NCBI GenBank assembly: GCA_002435545.1
Contig: DJNB01000081.1
Span: 2,496 to 13,832, forward strand
Length of the DNA stretch: 11,337 nucleotides
Direction: 5' to 3'
Source: Lachnoclostridium sp. UBA6475
Lineage (GTDB): Bacteria > Bacillota > Clostridia > Lachnospirales > Lachnospiraceae
The notes beneath the pieces are model-generated. The model saw only the letters and a program-made list of their open reading frames with translations. It had not been told where the DNA came from and did no database searches. A program made the translations under genes and the position numbers. Each line of letters begins with the position of its first letter. Within the stretch, counting starts at the first letter, position 1. Of this stretch, positions 1 to 6,126 are shown piece by piece.

Positions 1-444
1 CCCCCCATTATCAAGGAAGTCAGGATAATCATTTAAGTGCATATGAATTGCCTGCAATGATAAATGTCCACCACCATTAACAAATTTCTGCTGAATCAGC
101 GTTGCACCCCTTCTTAAATCTTCAGGACCATTATCATTGATCCATTCATAAATAGGAGTTTTTCCCTCTATCTGCTCTCTGGCATTTCCGATACCACATT
201 CTGCAACCTCAGCAATGAATCCATGCATTCCATATTGACCGCCTCGTCCTTTTCCATTATTCACTATATCTCTGCTAATAGTTTTAAGTGTTTCACTAAT
301 GGTAGACATCGCTTCGTTCAGATTTGATTCTTCTTTCTGCAATGTCCCCATCAATCTGTCTAATCGTACCTGATTCAGATAATTAATCCAGGAAGCAACG
401 GCTTGTTCTTGCCCACTTTTAATAGTCTTTTTAGCTTCTGTCAT
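1..444 (-). CDS. Unrecognised protein, 3' end cut by window edge; partner of the glycine-zipper gene
   Basis: An open frame starts at the ATG at 442-444 and runs 148 codons without a stop to the window edge, so the C-terminus is missing. Its ATG overlaps the TGA of the upstream glycine-zipper gene by 4 bp (ATGA), which implies translational coupling and co-function. The N-terminal ~60 residues are polar and helical (for example LQKEESNLNEAMSTISETL), likely coiled coil. A Gly-rich turn (NNGKGRGGQYG) leads into a better-structured part with MHGFIAEVAECGIGNAR at about 72-88, YEWINDNGPEDLRRG, a Gln-Gln-Lys-Phe-Val strand and GGGHLSLQAIHMHLNDYPDF. No signal peptide or membrane segment is visible, so it is probably cytosolic. 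I do not recognise the family. The GFIAE block and the following DNG-x-x-D-L-x-R-G block look conserved enough for enzyme or ligand-binding motifs, but that is inference. Confidence 0.8.
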   Translation of the reverse strand, partial: MTEAKKTIKSGQEQAVASWINYLNQVRLDRLMGTLQKEESNLNEAMSTISETLKTISRDIVNNGKGRGGQYGMHGFIAEVAECGIGNAREQIEGKTPIYEWINDNGPEDLRRGATLIQQKFVNGGGHLSLQAIHMHLNDYPDFLDNGG

Positions 445-1565
445 TTGCTTTTTTCCTCCACAGTTTCACCTAGCGTTACTGCTAAAGATTTTGCATTATT
501 CACAAGTGTTCCCAATAACATTTGCCCTTCATCTGCTATTTCCATAAAGTTTTTTCCATAGTAAGACATACTCTTTCCATACTGACCATTCAGCATATTT
601 CTTAATTTGTCTGTTTTATCTAATAATGACTGCATTTTGACATTTACTTCACTAACGGATTCAACATTACGTAATACTGCCTCTATCTCTTCTTTTTTCT
701 CTTTATTCAATTTTATCTTCTTATTTGCAAATAAAGCGATTGAAGCAAGTAAAGTTGCTCCGCTGATTGTCCAGCCGACAGGACCCGCTATTGCCAAAAA
801 TGCTGTTCCTGATGCCATTCCGCCTCCACCTGCTGCGGCTGCACCGCCTCCAAGCCATGCCAATGCGGCATTAGTAGCTGCTGCACCTGACAATGTCGAT
901 ATAGCGGTTCCTGTAGAAGCTGTTCCGAATGTAGTGGCTACCCACATAGCTGCACTCGGTGCCAGACTTGCAACAGCCATTCCTCCCCCTACTCCGGCAC
1001 CTACACCTGCCATAGATTTCTTTGCTGCATTTAGCTCTTGTGCCGCATAATCACAAACATCTTTAAAATCTTTTTTATAAAGTTGAATATCCTTAAAATC
1101 TGCATCAAAGCTCTTTGGGTGATTTGCAATACTATTTATTAAATTTTCAACGTTCTCCAGTAAATCCACAGAACGTTCTCTCTGTCTCAAAATTGCTGAA
1201 CCATTATTTTCAAACTCTGCATAAGCTGCATTGTATTTATTTACTGTATCGTGAAGCTGTTCATCCAAACTCACTTTTCTTTCTTTGTTATCTTCTTGCT
1301 CTTTACTCTCAATAACATCTTGAACGCCCTGTTTTTTATGTTCTGCTACGGCATTTTTAATCACATCAGCACCCGATCTGGCACCATTGGATAATTTTTT
1401 AGCACCATCCTTTACCCCATTTGACACAAATACGAGTCCATCCTTTGCTTCATTGGAAATTTTATCAATCATTTCGCTGTCTTTTGCCTGCTTACCTACA
1501 TCCGCAATAGTTTCGCTTATAAACTCTCCTGCATTTTTCAGCTTATCTTTAAATGTTTTTGCCAT
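441..1565 (-). CDS. Glycine-zipper/coiled-coil putative membrane-inserting protein (374 aa)
   Basis: The start is placed at the ATG at 1563-1565, behind a purine-rich SD (AGAAGGGTGAG). The frame is open further upstream to 1730, but those residues look non-coding. Residues 1-75 are amphipathic helix with an 11-residue rhythm of K-D-G / S-N-G units (KDG..SNG.KDG..SNGARSG), reminiscent of apolipoprotein-like lipid-surface helices. Residues about 100-180 are acidic and charged, probably coiled coil. Residues about 184-280 form one long Gly/Ala-rich hydrophobic region with GxxxG-type runs (AGVGAGVGGGMAVAS, LAWLGGGAAAAGGGGM, AIAGPVGWTISG). Residues 282-325 are again charged coiled coil. There is no Sec signal peptide. 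This is the architecture of soluble proteins that insert a helical hairpin into membranes, such as pore formers or membrane scaffolds. Function is unproven; the overlapping downstream partner suggests a two-protein system. Confidence 0.85.
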   Translation of the reverse strand: MAKTFKDKLKNAGEFISETIADVGKQAKDSEMIDKISNEAKDGLVFVSNGVKDGAKKLSNGARSGADVIKNAVAEHKKQGVQDVIESKEQEDNKERKVSLDEQLHDTVNKYNAAYAEFENNGSAILRQRERSVDLLENVENLINSIANHPKSFDADFKDIQLYKKDFKDVCDYAAQELNAAKKSMAGVGAGVGGGMAVASLAPSAAMWVATTFGTASTGTAISTLSGAAATNAALAWLGGGAAAAGGGGMASGTAFLAIAGPVGWTISGATLLASIALFANKKIKLNKEKKEEIEAVLRNVESVSEVNVKMQSLLDKTDKLRNMLNGQYGKSMSYYGKNFMEIADEGQMLLGTLVNNAKSLAVTLGETVEEKSK

Positions 1566-1665
1566 GATACTCACCCTTCTTTCTTCTAAAACAGTGTTGG
1601 ATCTGCCCAAACCAAGTCTGTACACCATCTTCCATGTAGTCATTATCACAATCATACACCTAATT

Positions 1666-1758
1666 TTATTCCGTCTGTTCTCTTTCGATGGATTCCCGCA
1701 GTTCTTTTCTGACAGGTTTTCCCAAATCAATTACATCAAAATTATAACAAACACGTTT
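1666..1758 (-). pseudogene. Possible remnant of a nucleotidyltransferase C-terminus
   Basis: Between the hemerythrin stop and the glycine-zipper start, a different minus-strand frame reads YNFDVIDLGKPVRKEL and then about 11 more mostly charged residues before a stop at 1666-1668. The hydrophobic F-D-V-I-D-L strand followed by a basic/acidic helix resembles the C-terminal end of MNT-type minimal nucleotidyltransferases, where a similar FDVVDL strand precedes a final helix. The frame overlaps the last codons of the hemerythrin gene and has no SD of its own. I read it as a leftover from a rearrangement. A further short codon-like stretch (YDCDNDYMEDGVQTWF) lies between it and 1586. The similarity is by eye and weak. 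Confidence 0.25.
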
Positions 1759-2155
1759 CTTTTTTAGGAATCTGTCCATCCACATGCAAAATATGGTTCA
1801 CCAACCATCCTGTAAGAAACTCAAGAATATCCATAATCTGTTTATCCTGATCTTCCGTCTCTTCCCTATGCAGTTCCATAAACTCGTCCAGTTTTTGAAC
1901 GAATTCCTGATGCTGGATTTTCTGCGTAAATATTTTATTGTAATGAATGGATTCCATATAAGCCTCTTCGTCAGCAAAATGCTTTACCGTATAATCACGA
2001 AGCTTCTGCAAAATCGTATCCATTTTATCATATTTATCGGGTGTAAATTCATCATGAAGCAGCTCATAAGCTTCATCCGCATATTGAAAAAGCTGTTTGT
2101 GTTCCTCATCGATCATTTCTATTCCAATATAATATTCCGGTTTCATTTCGTACAT
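1742..2155 (-). CDS. Bacteriohemerythrin (single-domain O2-binding protein)
   Basis: This is a 137-residue four-helix hemerythrin, a non-heme di-iron protein that binds O2 or serves as oxygen/iron buffer or sensor in the cytosol. The start at 2153-2155 is chosen because AAAGGAAG lies about 8 nt upstream; an in-frame ATG six codons earlier has no SD. Expected ligands seen are H19 (IDEEH), H59 and E63 (KHFADEE), H82 (QHQEF), H121 (NHILH) and D126 (HVDG). The usual H-x3-H of helix C is Q78-K-I-Q-H82, so one canonical His ligand is replaced by Gln. The last residues (KKETCLL) may be replaced sequence, since another gene remnant begins there. It sits alone after the broken nuclease gene, 26 bp from that remnant. 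I see no convincing promoter of its own, so it may be read from the upstream operon. Confidence 0.93.
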   Translation of the reverse strand: MYEMKPEYYIGIEMIDEEHKQLFQYADEAYELLHDEFTPDKYDKMDTILQKLRDYTVKHFADEEAYMESIHYNKIFTQKIQHQEFVQKLDEFMELHREETEDQDKQIMDILEFLTGWLVNHILHVDGQIPKKETCLL

Positions 2156-2181
2156 AATTAATCTTCCTTTCACGATATAAT

Positions 2182-3044
2182 TTAATCTTCATCATCTTCC
2201 ATCTGTTCTTTCAGCAATTTTTGCAATGCTTCCTTAAATCAAATAAAACAAAGCAGCGTAATAAGCGATTATAAAAAACCAAATCTACCATAAAGTGTTC
2301 TTCACCAAACGTGAACCTTACTTGTCTGCCTACAAATGCAAAACCAGTGCCAAGTTCCAGTAAAAACTGCTGCAAATTATCGATAATTCGGCTTTCCAAT
2401 TCATTCTCGGAATATTCTGGCAACTCTTTTAATCCAAGAAATTCCAACACATAGGGATCCTTAACTGCATCTTTCGGTGTTTCTACTGTCTGACCTTCCA
2501 TTGCAAGACGATAAACCTCATCTTTATTTGTACTAAGTGCAATTCGTTCATAAAGAGACGTATTATATTGCCGCTTCAATTCACTCAGACTCCAGTCATT
2601 TTTTATGGATTCAATTTCATAAAAATGACGCTCATCTATATTATCTATCCGCATCAGTTTCAGGTAATGCGACCAACTAAGATAGAATCTTCTACCTGTG
2701 TTGACAGTAGGCAGATTATCAAATTGGGTAAACGGTGTTTCCCCAATTTGATCATTTTGATAAACGACATAAAAACGTCTCATTAACTTAAGATTTTCTG
2801 CCGAGTATCCTTTCCCAAATTTGTTTGTGAGATATTTCGATAGTTCTTGTAATATCTGTTTTCCATAGGCCGCTCGCTTTTCACCGCGCTGTTCTTCCTC
2901 AACAATTATTCTGCCAATTTCATAATAGGCATATACCATAGAAAGATTAACTGCCGTTTTAGCATTCTTTCTTGCTTCTAATAATACCTCAGAAACACTT
3001 TCCAGAAAATCGCGATTTATAGTAGTAATTTGATTCTTACTCAT
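2182..3044 (-). pseudogene. YhcG/DUF1016-type PDDEXK nuclease, inactivated by internal deletion
   Basis: The readable frame (2211-3044, 277 codons) starts at an ATG behind TTAAGGAG. The N-terminal part (about 10-185) is the helical DUF1016 domain, with YYEIGRIIVEEEQRG, YSAENLKLMRRFYVVY and LSWSHYLKLMRI. The C-terminal nuclease domain follows (PYVLEFLGL, IDNLQQFLLELGTGFAFVGR, FMVDLVFYNRLLRCFVLFDL). Intact members continue after FDL with K-x-G-K-L-T-H-x-D, the catalytic Lys region, and about 80 more residues. Here FDL is followed by RKHCKNC and a stop. Immediately downstream, another frame reads KEALQKLLKEQMEDDED and stops at 2182-2184, which matches the acidic helical tail of this family. A frame-changing deletion has thus removed the end of the nuclease core and the catalytic Lys. 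The gene sits 17 bp after the DUF3791-like gene, in the same operon. A shortened DNA-binding protein could still be made. Confidence 0.85.
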
Positions 3045-3061
3045 AATCCATTCTCCTTAAC

Positions 3062-3277
3062 TCAAAGACCTTTCTCAGCATATTCCTGTTGCAGTTCTTC
3101 TGCCAGATAGGCATCACTCATGCAGTGCATATCAGACACGCCGTCGCGCATCAACAGATAAACTTCTGAGTGATAAAAGAAATCCAATGCTGCATCCAGT
3201 GAAATTGCTTGTCTTTTTGCAAAGCATTCTACAACACGGCTGTATTTTTTTTGAAGCAAAATGGGATTTGCTGTCAT
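3062..3277 (-). CDS. Small DUF3791-like protein, last member of the DUF3990 cassette
   Basis: A 71-residue acidic helical protein (ILLQKKYSRVVECFAKRQ, SLDAALDFFYHSEVYLLM, DGVSDMHCMSDAYLAEEL). The LQKKYxRVVExFA...LDFFYxSExYxLMxxGxSDMHCMSDxYLAEEL pattern is one I associate with DUF3791-type proteins of Lachnospiraceae, which commonly accompany DUF3990 genes. The ATG overlaps the TGA of the DUF3990 gene by 4 bp, with SD GAAGGGAG about 9 nt upstream inside that gene. There is no DNA-binding motif, membrane segment or secretion signal. By size, acidity and coupling to an ADP-ribosyltransferase-like partner it could be an antitoxin or accessory subunit; that role is inference. Confidence 0.85.
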   Translation of the reverse strand: MTANPILLQKKYSRVVECFAKRQAISLDAALDFFYHSEVYLLMRDGVSDMHCMSDAYLAEELQQEYAEKGL

Positions 3278-3744
3278 ATCTGTTCACTCCCTTCAAAATG
3301 TAGCAGAGAAAGTGCTTTTTCTGTTCGGAAACAAATTTGCTGATTAGGCTTTTCATAACGCAGGCGTTTAATTGCTTCCCTCTTGTCAATTAGTCCATCA
3401 AAAAACAATTCTACTGTATTAAATACTTTATCATTGGCAACACCACCCACTACAAGATCATAATTTGATGTATCTTTTCCACTACGGCAATTCAAGACAA
3501 AATCAAGCCATTCCTCTGAATACGAGTCAAACTTTAAGATTTTCAATTCAGTTTCCCGACTTTTATCGTATTTATAATGTGATACAATACCATCTTGTCC
3601 ACGCCGTTTAAATTTACTGCACCATTTCAATGCTTGCTCACGCAACGGTGTCACATAAAAACCACGACCAAAATCTACATTCGGACGAGAATGAAGGTAA
3701 TCGGGAGTATCAATTTCTAAATACGAACCATGATAGACAATCAT
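3274..3744 (-). CDS. DUF3990 protein, ADP-ribosyltransferase-like fold, candidate toxin
   Basis: A 156-residue protein with the DUF3990 hallmarks: N-terminal YHGS (4-7), DFGRGFYVT (24-32), the YDLVVGGVANDKVF block (95-108) and a C-terminal QICFRTEKAL block (136-145). HGS followed by G-x-G-F-Y-x-T is the layout of His-Tyr type ADP-ribosyltransferases (H in strand 1, Tyr after a Gly-rich turn). I believe this family is grouped with the ART fold, but the third catalytic residue is not obvious; it may be in the Q-Q-I-C-F strand. An NAD-dependent modification of an unknown target is therefore plausible, not shown. The start is fixed by the ATGA overlap with the upstream gene and SD GAGAGAGGGGTGG. 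It sits between two small coupled genes, a toxin-antitoxin-like layout. Confidence 0.9.
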   Translation of the reverse strand: MIVYHGSYLEIDTPDYLHSRPNVDFGRGFYVTPLREQALKWCSKFKRRGQDGIVSHYKYDKSRETELKILKFDSYSEEWLDFVLNCRSGKDTSNYDLVVGGVANDKVFNTVELFFDGLIDKREAIKRLRYEKPNQQICFRTEKALSLLHFEGSEQI

Positions 3745-3980
3745 ACTTCCACCCCTCTCTCTTTCATCACATCCAGAAGGTCGTCTACAATATATTCCCG
3801 GCTCTGGGTATGCAATACTTCATATTCGGGCACAATATAGCCATTAAGGATATTGCTTTTTGCCGTGAATGCGTCATATACTTTTTCAGCACCTACTCCC
3901 AGTTTTGCTGCAACATTTTCAATGCAGAATACAGCAAATTCCAGTTGTTTGGAGTTTTCAATTTTCTCGTCCGGCATCAT
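3741..3980 (-). CDS. DUF3791 protein, first gene of the DUF3990 cassette
   Basis: A 79-residue helical protein with the DUF3791 pattern LEFAVFCIENVAAKLGV, then ...NGYIVPEYEVLHTQSREYIVDDLLDVM and a basic-acidic end. The start at 3978-3980 is chosen because AAGGAGG lies 8 nt upstream; a second ATG follows directly (3975-3977) and cannot be excluded. An in-frame ATG at 4061 has no SD and lies upstream of the likely promoter. The TGA overlaps the ATG of the DUF3990 gene by 4 bp. Together with the other small gene and the DUF3990 gene it forms a tightly coupled three-gene unit, with the damaged YhcG-type gene next in line. No catalytic motif is visible. It is probably a partner or neutraliser of the DUF3990 protein (inference). 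Confidence 0.87.
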   Translation of the reverse strand: MMPDEKIENSKQLEFAVFCIENVAAKLGVGAEKVYDAFTAKSNILNGYIVPEYEVLHTQSREYIVDDLLDVMKERGVEV

Positions 3981-4005
3981 AAGCACCCCCTCCTTCATAA
4001 ATAAA

Positions 4006-4034
4006 ATTATATCATTTATACGCGCTGCAAACAA
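4006..4034 (-). promoter_or_regulatory. Predicted promoter of the DUF3791-DUF3990 operon
   Basis: On the minus strand there is TTGTTT, 17 bp, then a perfect TATAAT (plus-strand 4006-4011), about 25 bp before the start codon of the first DUF3791 gene. The -35 is poor (TTG only) but the spacing is ideal. Confidence 0.6.
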
Positions 4035-4062
4035 TATGCTTTTACAAAAATGTCCCTTCACT

Positions 4063-4119
4063 CGAACAAAGAGTTCGCTTGCCCTAAAATATTGCAGCTA
4101 TACATAACCGAATATGTAT
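4063..4119 (-). terminator. Two small hairpins after the AbiEii-like gene, weak terminator region
   Basis: The first inverted repeat (4100-4106 with 4113-4119, ATACATA/TATGTAT) begins at the stop codon of the nucleotidyltransferase gene; its minus-strand loop is UUCGGU. The second (CGAAC/GTTCG, 4063-4067 with 4073-4077) follows, and a five-U run lies some 15 nt further on. Neither has a U-tract directly attached, so termination is probably inefficient. The interval 3981-4118 otherwise holds only the next operon's promoter. Confidence 0.35.
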
Positions 4120-4958
4120 TACACACGGTCAATCTCTTGTATCAACGCTTGAACTTGTTCATAAGCATCCCGCTGTACCATCTGTTCCTCTTCTTCATCT
4201 AAAAGATCCATAAAGTCAGCAACATCTCTTGGACCTGCATGATCTGCAGTTGCAAATTTTCCCAATAGTTTTTCCTTCATATTTTTCACAATATTCTTGT
4301 CTTTTACAATTTGAAACTCTCTTGCCAGCCCTTTAACACCACCTGCATAATGTTTAAGAACAAAGTAAATATCATAGGCATCTTTGGCTTTTCCCCTTCC
4401 AAGTGCTGCTGTTTTCATTATTATGTAAGGTACTACTGCCACAACACTTACACATGCAATGTCTATTGCACCATCTGGGCGTTTTGCTTCTATGCTGACT
4501 TTTTGTGCGGGAAAATCGAAAGCAAAGTTTCCTCCTGTGGCTTTGAGTGCTTTAATCCCCTGTACATGCTGACTTCTTTTTCGCTGCTGGGTTCCTCCAT
4601 ACATTCCTGCAAGTAAATCTACATCCACATCATATTTTATATTTTCAACCTCTACTGTTTTTACGAAAGAAAAATACTTATCCGGATGATCTCTGTATCC
4701 ATTCTTTTTCAAAATTCTTGACATATTTTGATACCCTTCATCTTTCAATGTTAAATGATTGATCAAAATATCAACATCAACACTTCCAATATGTCCTTCA
4801 TTGGGAAACATTAAATCAGGAACCCAGCCTCCTACCACGCGGATATCGTCCTCATATTCGGTAAAAATATTAACCAATTCTACAAGGATTCTATGCGCCG
4901 CTCTTTTCTGTCCTTTCGAATAATCCACACTGCTGTTTAAATCATCATCCCTTACCAT
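4119..4958 (-). CDS. AbiEii-like nucleotidyltransferase, probable toxin of a type IV-style TA pair
   Basis: A 279-residue member of the AbiEii/AbiGii (DUF1814-type) nucleotidyltransferase family. These toxins act in the cytosol and, in characterised relatives, transfer nucleotides to RNA targets such as tRNA. Seen here: RVVGGWVPDLMF (40-51), the G-S-V-D-V-D-I motif with D61/D63 as metal ligands, a third acidic strand YDVDVDLL (109-116), and KAKDAYDIYFVL (190-201), the family's K-x-x-D-x-x-D helix. All expected catalytic residues seem intact. The ATG at 4956-4958 follows AAGGAG by 7 nt; both lie inside the end of the antitoxin-like gene, giving a 14-bp overlap and likely translational coupling. 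The C-terminus is acidic (DLLDEEEEQM) and helical. Some NTases of this family act without a cognate antitoxin, so the TA role rests on context. Confidence 0.92.
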   Translation of the reverse strand: MVRDDDLNSSVDYSKGQKRAAHRILVELVNIFTEYEDDIRVVGGWVPDLMFPNEGHIGSVDVDILINHLTLKDEGYQNMSRILKKNGYRDHPDKYFSFVKTVEVENIKYDVDVDLLAGMYGGTQQRKRSQHVQGIKALKATGGNFAFDFPAQKVSIEAKRPDGAIDIACVSVVAVVPYIIMKTAALGRGKAKDAYDIYFVLKHYAGGVKGLAREFQIVKDKNIVKNMKEKLLGKFATADHAGPRDVADFMDLLDEEEEQMVQRDAYEQVQALIQEIDRV

Positions 4959-5976
4959 TAAGTATCTCCTTTTCTAAAACCGCTTCTGCCATTTCTTCCC
5001 CACGCCCTTTCATTTGTTTACAATCCAAATATATTTGAACAGGCGAAACTACCATAGATTCCCTGATCAACCGGGCATCTTTAATATAAGCCTCATTATC
5101 CAACGGACATAAAATGACGTTCGCACCACTAGTTACTTCTTTTAATTCTAAATACCGTATTGCTTCCTGAATATCTTCAGGCGCAATATACATATAAAGT
5201 TTATTATATCGAACAACCGGAGCATATCGAACTCCGCCGGAAATTCCGGTTAAATACGTATCTATCCCCATATCTTTCCGCAAATACACCAGTTTTTTTT
5301 CAATAACAGAGAGCTGCTCTAAACTGTAGCAGCCATATATCTGCTTTTCCTTTTTCCCATATATCTCACTCCATTCCTTCATAAGAGTTCCAATATCTGT
5401 AATCTTATATCCATTATTTTCCTGTTTGATCCAAGCATTATTTTTCAAAAAATTAATTACTTTTGAAACTTGTCCAATACTGCAATTTAATTTTTCTGCT
5501 AAATGTTTTTGTTTCCATTCTTTTGAAGTATCCAGCAATAATTCTCGTAAAATCAACGACGACACCACTGATGATGTTTCAAATACAGATACCGCCTTAT
5601 TCGATTTTGGATTTTGATTTTTATTACCTCTTTCCATTATAAATATAGAATGTCCTGAAAAATAACAATTTCCGGCATAATCAAAATAGCCAATTCCATT
5701 CTGCTCACAGATCCTGGCTGTACGTTCAGATATATAAGGAGAAATAATAACACTACAATTGTCTTTCCATTCCTTTTTTCCAATCAGTTCGATTGCCGTA
5801 GAGGGAAATACTTGTGAATACACATAGGCATTTAACAAGAACTCATAGCCATCCTCCATCTCGATCTGAGCCACAAATCCATCTTCTGTCTTATGCACTA
5901 TATCATACCGTTGAACATTTGGTAATCGTAAAAATTTATTTCCAACACAATCAAATTCCGCCTTGCATAGTTTCAT
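4945..5976 (-). CDS. AbiEi-like winged-helix regulator, probable antitoxin
   Basis: A 343-residue protein immediately upstream of, and overlapping, the AbiEii-like gene. The N-terminal half (about 1-115) has a restriction-nuclease-like alpha/beta look, ending in SERTARICEQNGIGYFDYAGNCYF, a block common in long AbiEi-type antitoxins. No nuclease catalytic triad is evident. A winged helix-turn-helix spans about 130-195 (LILRELLLDTSKEWKQKHLAEKL, then SIGQVSKVINFLKNN and a wing to YKITDIG). The C-terminal part (about 240-300) includes TYLTGISGGVRYAPVVRY and a predicted binding domain. In type IV AbiE systems the AbiEi protein represses its own promoter through inverted repeats and counteracts the toxin; the same is likely here. 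The start is at 5974-5976; its SD is weak (AAGTGG), although the upstream promoter is consensus. Confidence 0.88.
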   Translation of the reverse strand: MKLCKAEFDCVGNKFLRLPNVQRYDIVHKTEDGFVAQIEMEDGYEFLLNAYVYSQVFPSTAIELIGKKEWKDNCSVIISPYISERTARICEQNGIGYFDYAGNCYFSGHSIFIMERGNKNQNPKSNKAVSVFETSSVVSSLILRELLLDTSKEWKQKHLAEKLNCSIGQVSKVINFLKNNAWIKQENNGYKITDIGTLMKEWSEIYGKKEKQIYGCYSLEQLSVIEKKLVYLRKDMGIDTYLTGISGGVRYAPVVRYNKLYMYIAPEDIQEAIRYLELKEVTSGANVILCPLDNEAYIKDARLIRESMVVSPVQIYLDCKQMKGRGEEMAEAVLEKEILNGKG

Positions 5977-6026
5977 TCAAAACACCACTTTCATTCTTTT
6001 AATGAAACCCATTATACTAGTGAAAC
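5970..6026. promoter_or_regulatory. Four-half-site symmetric operator over the AbiE-like promoter
   Basis: Half-sites GTTTCATT (5970-5977) and CTTTCATT (5988-5995) face AATGAAAC (6001-6008) and AGTGAAAC (6019-6026). Both pairs are centred on base 5998, with 18 bp between the inner and outer sites of each arm. The outer left site covers the start codon; the outer right one lies in the -35/-10 spacer. This is a likely autoregulatory site for the wHTH regulator. Confidence 0.6.
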
Positions 6027-6039
6027 TTATAGTTGTCAA
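6011..6039 (-). promoter_or_regulatory. Consensus promoter of the AbiE-like pair
   Basis: A perfect TTGACA (plus-strand 6034-6039), 17 bp and a perfect TATAAT (6011-6016) on the minus strand. The predicted start is near 6004, giving a short leader of about 28 nt. A full-consensus promoter in front of a toxin gene suggests tight repression. Confidence 0.9.
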
Positions 6040-6075
6040 TACTCCTATCTCAAAATTCCAACTTCCTGCCCACCG

Positions 6076-6104
6076 AAAAAAAGAACCGGCTTATGAATGC
6101 CAGT
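6076..6104 (-). terminator. Rho-independent terminator of the GLUG-repeat gene
   Basis: Minus-strand stem ACTGGC/GCCGGT (6099-6104 with 6085-6090, one G-U pair), 8-nt loop, followed by TTC and a run of seven T (6076-6082). It lies 22 nt after the stop codon. Confidence 0.8.
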
Positions 6105-6126
6105 CCTTTTATGTTATCTGCTCTGT

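Noticed and set aside
607..1050. 147-codon plus-strand open frame rich in Ala/Pro
   Set aside because: It is the antisense of the Gly/Ala-rich segment of the glycine-zipper gene; there is no SD and the composition is explained by the other strand.
1566..1730. N-terminal extension of the glycine-zipper protein to 1730
   Set aside because: The extension has no SD, has implausible residue content, and a good SD sits right before the internal ATG at 1565.
3132..3389. 85-codon minus-strand frame overlapping DUF3990 and DUF3791-like genes
   Set aside because: It lies across two well-supported coupled genes in another frame and shows no family pattern.
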